Source of the DNA: Candidatus Omnitrophota bacterium
GTDB taxonomy: Bacteria; Omnitrophota; Gorgyraeia; Duberdicusellales; 4484-171
Length of the DNA: 39,885 nt
Assembly: GCA_018818105.1 (NCBI GenBank)
Contig: JAHISK010000101.1
Location: 2,501-42,385, forward strand
Direction: 5' to 3'
Below, in pieces: positions 24,401 to 31,708 of this stretch. The position numbers were made by a program, and so were the translations under genes. The notes under the pieces were generated by a model, which made no database searches, was not told the origin of the DNA, and saw nothing but the letters and a program-made list of their open reading frames with translations. Within the stretch, counting starts at the first letter, position 1. Each line of letters opens with the position of its first letter.

Positions 24401-24882
24401 TTGTAATCTGTGGTGTTTTAGAGAAAATTAAGCCGATTACAACTAAGAAAAATAAACGAATGGCAATTTTAAAAATAGAAGATGAAACTTCATCGATAGA
24501 TGTTTTTATTTTTCCTAAATTATATGAAGAAGTTGTTCATTTCCTGAGAGAGAAGATGATTTTTGCGGTTAAAGGTAACGTCGAGATGAGAGAAAAAGAC
24601 GCGCATATGTTAGCTTCAAAAATTATTCCTATGGAGAAAATTATGGAGGATATAAAAGAAGTAAGTATTTTTCTTGATAAAGAGAAAGTTCAATTAAATA
24701 AACTGAAAACTGTTTTTGTTAATCATAAAGGAGTTACTCCTGTTTCGTTTCTCTTTAAGAAGTCTAAATTTCAGGGAATGAAGATAAAAACAGCCGAAAA
24801 TTACTGCTTAGGTTTAAATAAGGGAGTTCTTAATCAAATAGGGACTTTGGTTGGTGAAGAAAATTTAGTTTTGTCATTGTAA
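21475..24882 (+). CDS. dnaE: DNA polymerase III alpha subunit
   Basis: Replicative polymerase. The 1135-residue protein has an N-terminal PHP domain with its metal ligands apparently intact (HLHVHTQYSLLDG, ITDHGNLFG, GCEVYLAP, ATNDVHYL), which in DnaE1-type enzymes can give proofreading. The polymerase core follows with GPGRGSAAGS and the catalytic PDIDIDFCYERR near residue 400. After it come GFNKSHSAAYAMISYQTAYL, the helix-hairpin-helix region and the C-terminal OB fold (VVICGVLEKIKPITTKKNKR). It follows guaA and a heptad element, without a visible Shine-Dalgarno sequence. Confidence 0.97.
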   Translation: MIHSDFVHLHVHTQYSLLDGACLVDRLISRAKHFKLPALAITDHGNLFGAIKFYSLCVKNGIKPIIGCEVYLAPYSRFNKEYRSGTDSNYHLILLAKDQEGYSNLIKLTSLAYLEGFYYKPRVDKELLYKYSKRLIATSACLKGEIPSLILSGDVKGAYKSADEYLNIFGKGNFYLEIMENGLEEQKIVNNVILKIAKDLDIPLVATNDVHYLERTHSFAHEVLLSIQTQTTLSDPKRFKFNSDTFYLRSPQEMKDIFNSVPGVIKNTLEIMQKCNLVMDFSKVHLPQFPIPGGQTDTQFLEVLCLNNLEKRYPNASDSIKDRLRYELDVIKKTGFDSYFLIVWDLIKFAKESGISVGPGRGSAAGSIVSYILNITDIDPLRYDLLFERFLNPARISMPDIDIDFCYERRSEIIEYVSKKYGKENVAQIITFGKMLARAVIRDVGRVMGISYSDVDKIAKMIPFSVGAAITLKGALSMSPELNQAYTSDKSIKQLIDVAMQLEGLSRHSSTHAAGVVISDKPLIERVPLVRGSEGEAITSYDMESLEKTGMLKMDFLGLKTLTVITESTKIIKRTKGVIVDIAKLALDDKKTFSLLSEANTIGVFQLESRGMREILSKINPSKFEDLIAVLALYRPGPLGSGMVDDFIERKQGRKPISYLHSRLEPILKETYGIILYQEQTMHIVSQLAGFDMARADLLRKAIGKKIPEIMEEQRSLFVSGCKKNKINDQIANKIFDLIDFFSGYGFNKSHSAAYAMISYQTAYLKANYPVEFMAALLTSERNNTDKVVEYVNESSRRMGIKVFPPEINTSFVNFTVTDDANIRFGLMAIKNVGKTALESIIEVRKEAPFKDFFDFCERVDSRTVNKKVVESLIKSGAMDSFNLKRAQMIAVLDKLLNKSSKKKDTSQLSFFSLEPSQEQIPDIEEWPLSQILTFEKALLGIYVTSHPICAYEWIVKYLERQDIHSLSDDRIRTNVVICGVLEKIKPITTKKNKRMAILKIEDETSSIDVFIFPKLYEEVVHFLREKMIFAVKGNVEMREKDAHMLASKIIPMEKIMEDIKEVSIFLDKEKVQLNKLKTVFVNHKGVTPVSFLFKKSKFQGMKIKTAENYCLGLNKGVLNQIGTLVGEENLVLSL

Positions 24883-24955
24883 TATATTGGTATATATATG
24901 TTTTTACGATAAAAAAGGGAGGAATTTTAGCTTTTTTTATGTTAAAAGTTTAATC

Positions 24956-24984
24956 TTGACACTATATTATGCCGGTGATAGACT
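24956..24984 (+). promoter_or_regulatory. Sigma70-type promoter placing the start site on the HU start codon
   Basis: TTGACA (24956-24961), a 17-base spacer, and TAGACT (24979-24984). The usual start point 7 bases past the -10 box would be 24991, the A of the HU ATG. No Shine-Dalgarno sequence lies between, so the transcript should be leaderless. Confidence 0.75.
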
Positions 24985-24990
24985 TTAACT

Positions 24991-25272
24991 ATGCGAAAAA
25001 GAGATATAGTTCTAAAAATTAGTAAGGAAACTGGGATAAAGCAAGTGATTGTTCGAGAGGTTGTGCAGAGAACGTTTGACGTTATATTGGACGCGTTAAA
25101 AGATGGAAAACGCATTGAATTAAGGAACTTTGGTATTTTTCAAGTTAAGCTTCGTAAAAAACGAGTTGGAAGAAATCCTAAAACAGGAGAAGTTGTTCCT
25201 GTTCCAGAACGGCAAACCGTAGTTTTTAAGGCTGGTCTGGAAATGAAGAAAGTCGTAAAGAATCCTCTCTAA
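24991..25272 (+). CDS. HU/IHF-family DNA-binding protein
   Basis: Histone-like DNABII protein that bends and compacts DNA as a dimer. The 93 residues carry the family features: KRDIVLKISKETGIKQ at the N-terminus, RIELRNFGIFQVKLRKKR, and the DNA-gripping arm with GRNPKTGEVVPVPERQTVV. HU versus IHF subtype cannot be decided from sequence alone. It has its own strong promoter immediately upstream and is likely translated from a leaderless mRNA. hisS follows after 10 bases. Confidence 0.95.
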   Translation: MRKRDIVLKISKETGIKQVIVREVVQRTFDVILDALKDGKRIELRNFGIFQVKLRKKRVGRNPKTGEVVPVPERQTVVFKAGLEMKKVVKNPL

Positions 25273-25282
25273 ATAAAGAAAA

Positions 25283-26527
25283 ATGAGTAAAATCTATTCC
25301 GGCATCCGGGGAACGTCTAGTTTGGATCCTGCCGAAACATATTCTTTTAATCAAATCATTAAGAAATCAAGGAACGTTTTTGATGTGTTTGGGTATGAAG
25401 AGATATCTCTTCCTTTGCTTGAAGAAGAAGGATTGTTTAGGCGAAGCGTCGGTGATACCACAGATATTGTAGAGAAACAAATGTTTAAAATAGAGGGCAA
25501 AGATATTGTTTTGCGACCGGAGGGAACGGCTCAGGTAATCCGGTATTATTTAGAAAACAGCCTATATAAAAAAAGTGATTTTTATAAATTCTCTTACGTG
25601 GGGCCGATGTTTCGAGGAGAACGCCCTCAAAAAGGGCGGCTACGGCAGTTTCATCATATAGGAGCTGAAGCTATTGGATCCAATAGTTTTTATTTAGATG
25701 CAGAGATTATTAGTTTAAGTATGAGGATTCTAGATATCATAGGTGTTAGAGAAAAGAGTCTAAATATTAATACTTTAGGATGTTCTCTTGATAAAGTTAA
25801 TTTTTCGAAGGATTTGAAAAAGAAACTTATTGGTAATAAGAGTAAGTTTTGTCAAGATTGTCAACGTAGGATACAGAAGAATCCGTTAAGAGTTATTGAT
25901 TGTAAAAATAAAACATGTAAAAGTGAGGTCGCGACATTAAATATAGGCGAAAGCCATTTATGTTCAGATTGCCGCCAACATTTTAATGATTTGCGGGTGT
26001 TGCTTGATGAATTGGGAATCGATTATACATATTCACCGCATTTGGTAAGAGGGCTTGATTATTATACTAATACTGTTTTTGAAATTACTTCAAGTCAGCT
26101 TGGTTCTCAAGACGCGATAGGCGCTGGTGGCAGGTATAATGAATTAATTCAATGTTTAGGTGGACCTTCTATTTCGGCAATTGGGTTTGCTTTAGGGGTA
26201 GAGCGCCTGATGTTAATTTTAGATAAGTCTTCACCACGTAAGGGGATAAGCGTTTATGTCGCCACTGTAGATGACAATTTAAAAACGCAAGCTCTTAAAT
26301 TAACGCAACAGTTACGAGGAGAAGGAATTCGCGTAGATACAGGATATCTTAAAAAATCTTTAAAAGGGCAATTAAGGTATGCGCAGAAAAAAGGCGCTAA
26401 ATTTGTCGTGATTATGGGAGAAGAAGAAATTGCGCAGAATAGCGTTATGCTAAAAGATATGGATACCGCGACGCAGGAGAAAGTTAAGATAGATGCGGTA
26501 GTTAATAAAATTAAATCCGAAATATGA
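25283..26527 (+). CDS. hisS: Histidyl-tRNA synthetase
   Basis: Class II synthetase that charges tRNA-His. The 414-residue protein shows IYSGIRGTSSLDP at the start, motif 2 YVGPMFRGERPQKGRLRQFH, the HisA motif LVRGLDYYTNTVFEI, motif 3 AIGFALGVERLML, and a C-terminal anticodon domain. A cysteine-rich insertion (CQDCQRR, then CKNKTC) is also common in bacterial HisRS. It lies directly after the HU gene and probably shares its transcript. Its stop codon lies within the first word of a heptad repeat. Confidence 0.97.
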   Translation: MSKIYSGIRGTSSLDPAETYSFNQIIKKSRNVFDVFGYEEISLPLLEEEGLFRRSVGDTTDIVEKQMFKIEGKDIVLRPEGTAQVIRYYLENSLYKKSDFYKFSYVGPMFRGERPQKGRLRQFHHIGAEAIGSNSFYLDAEIISLSMRILDIIGVREKSLNINTLGCSLDKVNFSKDLKKKLIGNKSKFCQDCQRRIQKNPLRVIDCKNKTCKSEVATLNIGESHLCSDCRQHFNDLRVLLDELGIDYTYSPHLVRGLDYYTNTVFEITSSQLGSQDAIGAGGRYNELIQCLGGPSISAIGFALGVERLMLILDKSSPRKGISVYVATVDDNLKTQALKLTQQLRGEGIRVDTGYLKKSLKGQLRYAQKKGAKFVVIMGEEEIAQNSVMLKDMDTATQEKVKIDAVVNKIKSEI

Positions 26528-26665
26528 ATATCGAAATACGAAACAAATTAAGAAAATCCGAATATTGAATGTCGAAACAGGAAAAGAACAAAACGTTTTT
26601 GATATTAAGATTTTGAATATTTAAAAATTGTTTCGAATTTCGTATTTGGGACTTCGAATTTAGAG
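26526..26665 (+). repeat. Heptad inverted repeat, GAANNNN/TTTCGAA words
   Basis: Left words GAATATC, GAAATAC, GAAACAA, and after one break GAATATT, GAATGTC, GAAACAG, GAAAAGA (26526-26587). Right words TTTCGAA, TTTCGTA, TTTGGGA, CTTCGAA, TTTAGAG (26631-26665). It starts inside the hisS stop codon (TGA 26525-26527). Confidence 0.85.
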
Positions 26666-26689
26666 TGCAAGAGGTGTTTATATTTATCA

Positions 26690-26724
26690 ACTAGCGACTA
26701 AATACTATTCACTAACGGCTATTT
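26690..26724 (+). repeat. Heptad repeat arm, ACTANNN words
   Basis: Five words in register: ACTAGCG, ACTAAAT, ACTATTC, ACTAACG, GCTATTT. Single arm without an inverted partner, 15 bases before the aspS ATG; AAGGGAG follows it. Confidence 0.8.
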
Positions 26725-26739
26725 AAGGGAGTATCTATT

Positions 26740-28128
26740 ATGTTACGAACACACACTTGTGGGGAATTGAATCAGGAGCATTTAAATAAGGAAGTTACTT
26801 TATGCGGATGGGTTGGGGCTCGTCGTGATCATGGAAAGATAATTTTTATTGATTTACGGGATCGCTATGGTATTACACAGGTTGTTTTTTTCCCTAAACC
26901 GGATGCTTCTGTGTATGAGATGGCCAAGAAGTTACGTAACGAAGACGTTATAAAAGTTAAGGGTTCAGTAAGTACTCGGCCTAAAGGTACCGAGAATCCG
27001 AAAATGGCTACAGGGCTCATTGAAGTAGGCGCGAGCGGTTTAGAGATTTTAGGGCCGGCGCAGGACCTTCCCTTTGCTGTTGATGATAATGTAGAAGCAG
27101 GAGAAGAGATAAGATTAGCTTATCGTTATCTTGATTTACGTAGAAAACCTGTTTTTGATAGATTAGCGTTACGCCACAAATTTAATCAGGCGTTTAGAAG
27201 CTATCTAAATTCTAACCAGTTTTTAGAAATTGAAACACCGTTTCTTACAAAGTCTACCCCTGAAGGGGCGCGGGATTATTTAGTTCCTTCGAGACTTAAC
27301 CAGCATAAATTTTATGCTTTACCGCAATCTCCGCAGTTATTTAAGCAAATCCTTATGATGGGGGGAATAGATAAGTATTATCAAGTAGTTCGATGTTTTC
27401 GTGATGAGGATTTACGTAAGGATAGGCAGCCGGAGTTTACTCAGCTTGATATAGAGATGTCTTTTGTTGAGGAAGAGGATATTTTGTCTTTAGCGGAAGG
27501 CATGTTTGCTTGTGTTTTTAAGGAAGCGTTGGGGATAGATTTAAAGTTACCGTTTTCTCGAATTACGCATAAAGAAGCAATTCTGAAGTATAAGAGCGAT
27601 AAACCGGATTTAGGAGAAGGCGATTATCGGTTCTTATGGGTTGTGGATTTTCCTCTTTTTGAATACAATAAAGAAGAAAAGAAATGGCAGATGAGTCATC
27701 ATCCTTTTACTTCACCGAGAGAAGAAGATATACAATATTTAGATAAAGATTTAGCTAAAGTTGGCGCGCGTGCTTATGATCTTGTTTTAAATGGGGAAGA
27801 GTTAGGCAGCGGGTCGATAAGAATTCATACCTCAGCGTTGCAGAAGAAGATTTTTGATGTTTTAGGGATGCCTATGGAAGACGCTGAAAAAAAATTTGGT
27901 TTTTTTCTGCGGGCGTTAAAATATGGTGCGCCTGTTCATGGAGGTATTGCTTTTGGTTTAGATAGACTTTATGCTATAATAAGCGGATCCGACAGTATTA
28001 GAGACGTAATCGCTTTTCCAAAAACACAGCGTGGGGTTTGTCCTTTAAGCGAAGCGCCGTCGAGTGTATCAGAACAGCAGTTGAAAGAACTGCATATAGA
28101 GTTGAAGGAAGAAAAAAATACACAATAG
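26740..28128 (+). CDS. aspS: Aspartyl-tRNA synthetase lacking the GAD domain, probably non-discriminating
   Basis: Class II synthetase. The N-terminal OB fold (CGWVGARRDHGKIIFIDLRD) and catalytic core (PFLTKSTPEGARDYLVPSR, FRDEDLRKDRQPEFTQLD, GIAFGLDRL) are complete. Bacterial AspRS has about 590 residues with a GAD insertion of some 120; here 462 residues join KYKSDKPDLGEGD directly to YRFLWVVDFPLFE near 284-307, so GAD is cleanly absent. His31 and Gly83 match the residues linked to non-discriminating AspRS, which also makes Asp-tRNA-Asn. AAGGGAG lies 8 bases upstream. The C-terminal end (KNTQ) and stop run into a heptad repeat. Confidence 0.94.
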   Translation: MLRTHTCGELNQEHLNKEVTLCGWVGARRDHGKIIFIDLRDRYGITQVVFFPKPDASVYEMAKKLRNEDVIKVKGSVSTRPKGTENPKMATGLIEVGASGLEILGPAQDLPFAVDDNVEAGEEIRLAYRYLDLRRKPVFDRLALRHKFNQAFRSYLNSNQFLEIETPFLTKSTPEGARDYLVPSRLNQHKFYALPQSPQLFKQILMMGGIDKYYQVVRCFRDEDLRKDRQPEFTQLDIEMSFVEEEDILSLAEGMFACVFKEALGIDLKLPFSRITHKEAILKYKSDKPDLGEGDYRFLWVVDFPLFEYNKEEKKWQMSHHPFTSPREEDIQYLDKDLAKVGARAYDLVLNGEELGSGSIRIHTSALQKKIFDVLGMPMEDAEKKFGFFLRALKYGAPVHGGIAFGLDRLYAIISGSDSIRDVIAFPKTQRGVCPLSEAPSSVSEQQLKELHIELKEEKNTQ

Positions 28129-28278
28129 ACAAAATCCAAATTACAAACAAATGACAATAGACAATAAATAAATGGATAAAATAGATAAAGAAATATGTTG
28201 ATAAATCTGGATTATTTCCGTTTTCCGTTTTTCGTTTGTGTATTGTATATTTTGGTATTGGCTATTGTTTATTTTTGA
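28118..28278 (+). repeat. Heptad inverted repeat, ACAATAG/TTGTATA words
   Basis: The left arm begins at the aspS stop (ACAATAG, then AAATTAC, ACAAATG, ACAATAG, ACAATAA, ATAAATG; to about 28174). The right arm is TTTCCGT, TTTCCGT, TTTTCGT, TTGTGTA, TTGTATA, one 8-base word, TTGGCTA, TTGTTTA, TTTTTGA (28215-28278). The left arm has small breaks in register. Confidence 0.78.
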
Positions 28279-28305
28279 CAATACGAAGTAAAAAAAGGGG
28301 GGAGA

Positions 28306-28836
28306 ATGAGAGTTGTTTTATTAATAATTGCTGTTTTATTTTTAGGGGGATGTTCAGTAAAAACATACACCGTTGAGCAACAAAGAGTAGACACTCAGTT
28401 AGAGGGAAATCAAGGATACCTTTGCGGTAATCCTCCCGCTGAATCTAGTAATCAGGAAAACCGTTTAGGCAGTACGCGAAAAACGTCAGTAATGGAGATA
28501 GAGTTTGGGTCTTACCAGAGAAAAAAGAAAGGTTCAAATAAGATTAAAGCGGAATATGTGCCTAAGAAAAAAGAAACTCCAAAACAAAAGGTCGAGATAG
28601 AGCAAGTAGAAGTAATAGAAGAAGAAAACTATCCGGAAGTTATTACAGTAACAGATGATTATAAATGGTATACAGTTGCGAAAAGCGATACTCTTCAAAA
28701 AATATCTTACAAGTTTTTTAATACTACCAAAAAATGGATTTATATTTTTGAGCAGAATAAAGATATCTTAAGTAGTCCTGATAAAATTTATCCTGGCATG
28801 AAAATAAAAATTCCTGAATTGGCTGTTGCCAAATAG
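28306..28836 (+). CDS. LysM-domain lipoprotein
   Basis: Predicted lipoprotein: a short hydrophobic signal (VVLLIIAVLFLGGC) ends in a lipobox with Cys16. A low-complexity, Lys/Glu-rich linker (about 65-110) leads to a single LysM domain at about 121-173 (YTVAKSDTLQKISYKFF, then KIYPGMKIKIPE), which binds peptidoglycan or chitin-like glycans. It probably links the outer or inner membrane to the cell wall. GGGGGGAG lies just before the ATG. It is the first of a group with the PgpH-like and YbeY genes. The central region matches nothing I recognise. Confidence 0.85.
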   Translation: MRVVLLIIAVLFLGGCSVKTYTVEQQRVDTQLEGNQGYLCGNPPAESSNQENRLGSTRKTSVMEIEFGSYQRKKKGSNKIKAEYVPKKKETPKQKVEIEQVEVIEEENYPEVITVTDDYKWYTVAKSDTLQKISYKFFNTTKKWIYIFEQNKDILSSPDKIYPGMKIKIPELAVAK

Positions 28837-28923
28837 CGCTAATTATATTATCAAATTAGTAGAGGTATGAATTTTTAAATGATGGCGTCATTCATTTTTA
28901 AATCCAGAAAGTAGTTGGATCTT

Positions 28924-30282
28924 ATGGATATTTCTATAGCGAACAGAAAAGTTAATTTAAATAGTTTATTAATCGGCATCGTATTTTTTTTCTCCGTTGG
29001 AGTAGTCTTTTTTATTTACTCTGTTGATTTTTCGCCGTTGATTATGATCTCGTTGCTTTTAATCTACGCTAAGTTTTTGCGAAAAATTGAAAAATTGCCT
29101 TCGTATCTTGATTTATCGATATTAAGCGTGACGGCTGTCGTTGTATCGATTGTTACTACGGCAACATTTAAGCTTTCCGGGTATGGCATTCCTGTTATAG
29201 GTTTTATAATTTTAATTACCCTTTTGTTTGATGATTTAGAATTATCTCTTTTGTTTGCCATCTTTTTCTCGTTTTTAGGAGCAAGTGTGGATGGCGGTAA
29301 TTTTAATGTAGGGGTGAGCCTATTTTCGGGGAGTTTAGCGGCAGCAATATTCTCTTTTCGGGTGCGGCGGCGATTTCAGATAATTAGGGCAGGTTTATTA
29401 GCCGGTAGTATTCAGTTTTTTGTGGCGTTTATTATTGAGAGGGATTTAAACTTCTTTTTTCTTTCTACGATGGATTTGAGTCTCTTGAAAGTATGTTTTA
29501 TTAACGGAGCATTATCCGCAGGTATCGCGCTTACGTTTCTTCCCATTTTTGAATATGTGTTTAAGGTAGTGACTAGCGTTTCTCTTTTAGAGCTATCTGA
29601 TTTTAACCATCCGCTATTGCGGCGTTTAATTTTAGAGGCGCCGGGGACATATCAGCATTCTTTAGTTGTTGCGAATTTAAGCGAAGCGGCGGCTGAGTCT
29701 ATCGGATCAAATTCTCTTTTAGTTAGAGTTGGCGCCTATTATCATGATATTGGCAAGATGATTAAACCTAACTATTTTGTGGAAAATCTAGTCGGGTATA
29801 AAGATGTTCATAAGGATTTAAAGCCTTCCATGAGTAAACTGATTATTGTTAATCATGTTAAAGATGGAGTGGAGCTTGCTAAAAAGTACCGTCTTAATCC
29901 TCGAATCATTGATTTTATTACTCAGCATCACGGTCGTACTCTGGTGTATTATTTTTATCATCGGGCAAAGGAGTTAGAGCCGGAAACTGAGCATGAAGAA
30001 GAATACCGTTATTCTGGTCCTCGTGCCCAAAGTAAAGAAGCGGCTATTGTTGGGTTGGCTGATACAATTGAAGCTCAATCCCGGACGCTGGAAGAACCTA
30101 CTCCTTCACGGATAGAGGAAATGGTCAGAGATGTTGTAAGAAAGAGATTTATGGAAGGTGAGTTGGATGAGAGTAATCTTACTTTAAAAGAGTTAGAGAA
30201 AATCACTCAAAGTTTTATTCGTGTGCTTAACGCTATTTTTCATACCCGTATAAATTATCCTAAAGAAGAATCGAAAAAATAG
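28924..30282 (+). CDS. pgpH: PgpH-like 7TM-HD phosphohydrolase, short form
   Basis: Probable cyclic di-AMP phosphodiesterase of the 7TM-HD family. About seven hydrophobic segments (residues 13-220) precede a cytosolic HD domain: EAPGTYQHSLVVANL, then GAYYHDIGKM with the HD pair near 274-275, IIVNHVKDG, ITQHHGR and LADTIEAQSR. PgpH proteins usually have about 700 residues with a large extracellular sensor domain; this 452-residue protein lacks it. ATG 28924 is preferred to an upstream in-frame TTG (28915). The neighbour ybeY is the usual partner of this family. Its substrate has not been shown and the c-di-AMP role is by homology. Confidence 0.85.
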   Translation: MDISIANRKVNLNSLLIGIVFFFSVGVVFFIYSVDFSPLIMISLLLIYAKFLRKIEKLPSYLDLSILSVTAVVVSIVTTATFKLSGYGIPVIGFIILITLLFDDLELSLLFAIFFSFLGASVDGGNFNVGVSLFSGSLAAAIFSFRVRRRFQIIRAGLLAGSIQFFVAFIIERDLNFFFLSTMDLSLLKVCFINGALSAGIALTFLPIFEYVFKVVTSVSLLELSDFNHPLLRRLILEAPGTYQHSLVVANLSEAAAESIGSNSLLVRVGAYYHDIGKMIKPNYFVENLVGYKDVHKDLKPSMSKLIIVNHVKDGVELAKKYRLNPRIIDFITQHHGRTLVYYFYHRAKELEPETEHEEEYRYSGPRAQSKEAAIVGLADTIEAQSRTLEEPTPSRIEEMVRDVVRKRFMEGELDESNLTLKELEKITQSFIRVLNAIFHTRINYPKEESKK

Positions 30283-30283
30283 A

Positions 30284-30310
30284 GCTGGCGGCTATCTGTC
30301 TTTCGCCAGC
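30284..30310 (+). other. GC-rich hairpin after pgpH
   Basis: GCTGGCG (30284-30290) and CGCCAGC (30304-30310) form a 7-bp stem with a 13-base loop, directly after the pgpH stop. No T-run follows, so it is not a typical intrinsic terminator. Confidence 0.5.
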
Positions 30311-30342
30311 AGTTAGAAAAATCGATAAATATAATATTTATT

Positions 30343-30780
30343 ATGAAAATAGAGATAACTAATAAGCAGGATATAAAGAAGATAAATATACGCCGGTTAA
30401 AGGGGCAGGTAAGTAAAATACTTAAAGTTTTAAATGTTCGCAGGGATGTGTCAATTCTTCTTTGTGCTAATGATTTCATAAAAAAACTTAACAAAAAATT
30501 TTTCGCTAAAGGTAATCCAACTGATGTTATTTCTTTCTTTTTAGAAGATGTTTGTGTCCCCGGCTATTTAGGGGAAGTGATTGTTTCTGTCCAAGAGGCG
30601 GTAATAAAGGGTAAGGAGTACGCCAATAGTTGGCAAAAAGAAATGGTCCTATATATTATCCATGGCATTTTACATCTTATTGGTTACGACGACCAAACTA
30701 AAAAAGATAGATTAAAGATGGAAAAAAAACAAAATCAAGTTATAGCGTTGTTGTTTTCTAATACGATTAAAAAATTATAA
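30343..30780 (+). CDS. ybeY: Endoribonuclease YbeY, third zinc ligand changed
   Basis: rRNA maturation and quality-control RNase. The 145-residue protein has NPTDVISFF, GEVIVSVQEA and the zinc motif HGILHLIGYDD. Canonical YbeY has H-x3-H-x5-H; here His107 and His111 are kept, but the third position (117) is Asp rather than His. Asp can bind zinc, so activity may be kept. The gene follows the PgpH-like gene as in many bacteria. No Shine-Dalgarno sequence is visible. Confidence 0.92.
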   Translation: MKIEITNKQDIKKINIRRLKGQVSKILKVLNVRRDVSILLCANDFIKKLNKKFFAKGNPTDVISFFLEDVCVPGYLGEVIVSVQEAVIKGKEYANSWQKEMVLYIIHGILHLIGYDDQTKKDRLKMEKKQNQVIALLFSNTIKKL

Positions 30781-30820
30781 TTACTCGTTGATTGGTGAAA
30801 TTATAAATAATAAAAATTCT

Positions 30821-30923
30821 GTAGGGGCCAACGGCCGTTGGTCCGATTTTAATGACGTAAAAATAAAATTGAATAAATATTGTGTAATTATAATAAATCG
30901 GGCGGCCGGGCAGCCGCCCCTAC
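30821..30923 (+). repeat. Pair of inverted GTAGGGGC hairpin elements
   Basis: The left copy is GTAGGGGC around the perfect palindrome CCAACGGCCGTTGG (30828-30841), then TCCGATTTT. The right copy, on the other strand, is GTAGGGGC with the stem GGGCGGC/GCCGCCC (30900-30919), then CCGATTT. The borders match each other and the copy at 19779 resembles them; the stems differ but each pairs with itself. Together they fill most of the 167-base ybeY-recO gap. Confidence 0.7.
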
Positions 30924-30947
30924 GATATTTTATGTTTACCAAATAAT

Positions 30948-31700
30948 ATGATTGAAAAAGATATAGGTTTCGTTATAAAACGGCGTAATTTTAGAGAAAC
31001 TAGTGTTATCGTTGACATTTTTACGTTACGGTTTGGCAGAATAACAGGAATTTTAAAAGGCTTCTATACTATAAAGAAAGAGTTTTCTTCCTTCTTAGAC
31101 ATCCTTACTCTTAACGAATTTGTGTTTTATCCTAAACAACGCCAAATTTGGTTAGTTTCTTATGTTGATTATATTTGCGGATACTCTTTTCTAAGAAAGG
31201 ATATTCCTAAAGCAAGAGTCGCGGCGGTGTTTAGTGATCTTATTGATAAGACAATGCAGCCTTGGGATATAAATCAGGATATTTTTTATCTGTTAAAAGA
31301 TTGTTTAGAGTGGCTGGACAAAGAAAAAGATTATAAAGTTATCTATGTATTTTTAATAAAGTTTTTAACTATATCTGGATTTAAACCAGAATTTAACCGA
31401 TGTATTATTTGTCATAAGGAGTTGGAGAGAGAGATTTCATTTAGCATATCTCGAGGCGGTTTGGTATGCAGTTTCTGTTGTCGTAGCGCTCCTGATTCTA
31501 AAAGGATTAGGAATGAAACATCATCTTCTTTATTGTATATTCAGCAGATATCTTCACCGAAAGTTTACAGATTAAGACCGACATATCTTTGTGAAAAAGA
31601 AATTTTTTATTTACTCAGAGAATTCCTCATGTACCATCTCGATATTGATATTTCCAAAAAACTTCAGTCTAAAAGTTATAAATCTTTCGTTCCTAACTAG
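30948..31700 (+). CDS. recO: DNA repair protein RecO
   Basis: Mediator that loads RecA at gaps with RecR. The 250-residue protein starts with the OB-fold sequence EKDIGFVIKRRNFRETSVIV and FGRITGILKGF. It has a helical middle, then the four-cysteine zinc knuckle CIICHKE and CSFC near 155-185. The C-terminal helix is near normal. ybeY-recO proximity is common. No ribosome binding site is evident. Confidence 0.92.
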   Translation: MIEKDIGFVIKRRNFRETSVIVDIFTLRFGRITGILKGFYTIKKEFSSFLDILTLNEFVFYPKQRQIWLVSYVDYICGYSFLRKDIPKARVAAVFSDLIDKTMQPWDINQDIFYLLKDCLEWLDKEKDYKVIYVFLIKFLTISGFKPEFNRCIICHKELEREISFSISRGGLVCSFCCRSAPDSKRIRNETSSSLLYIQQISSPKVYRLRPTYLCEKEIFYLLREFLMYHLDIDISKKLQSKSYKSFVPN

Positions 31701-31708
31701 TATTCACG

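Noticed and set aside
24911-24938. Intrinsic terminator after dnaE (AAAAAAG...CTTTTTTT)
   Set aside because: The stem is almost all A-T and weak; it may end transcription but cannot be called with confidence.
9719-28278. CRISPR array
   Set aside because: The repeats are 7-base degenerate words without unique spacers of constant length, and no cas genes are present.
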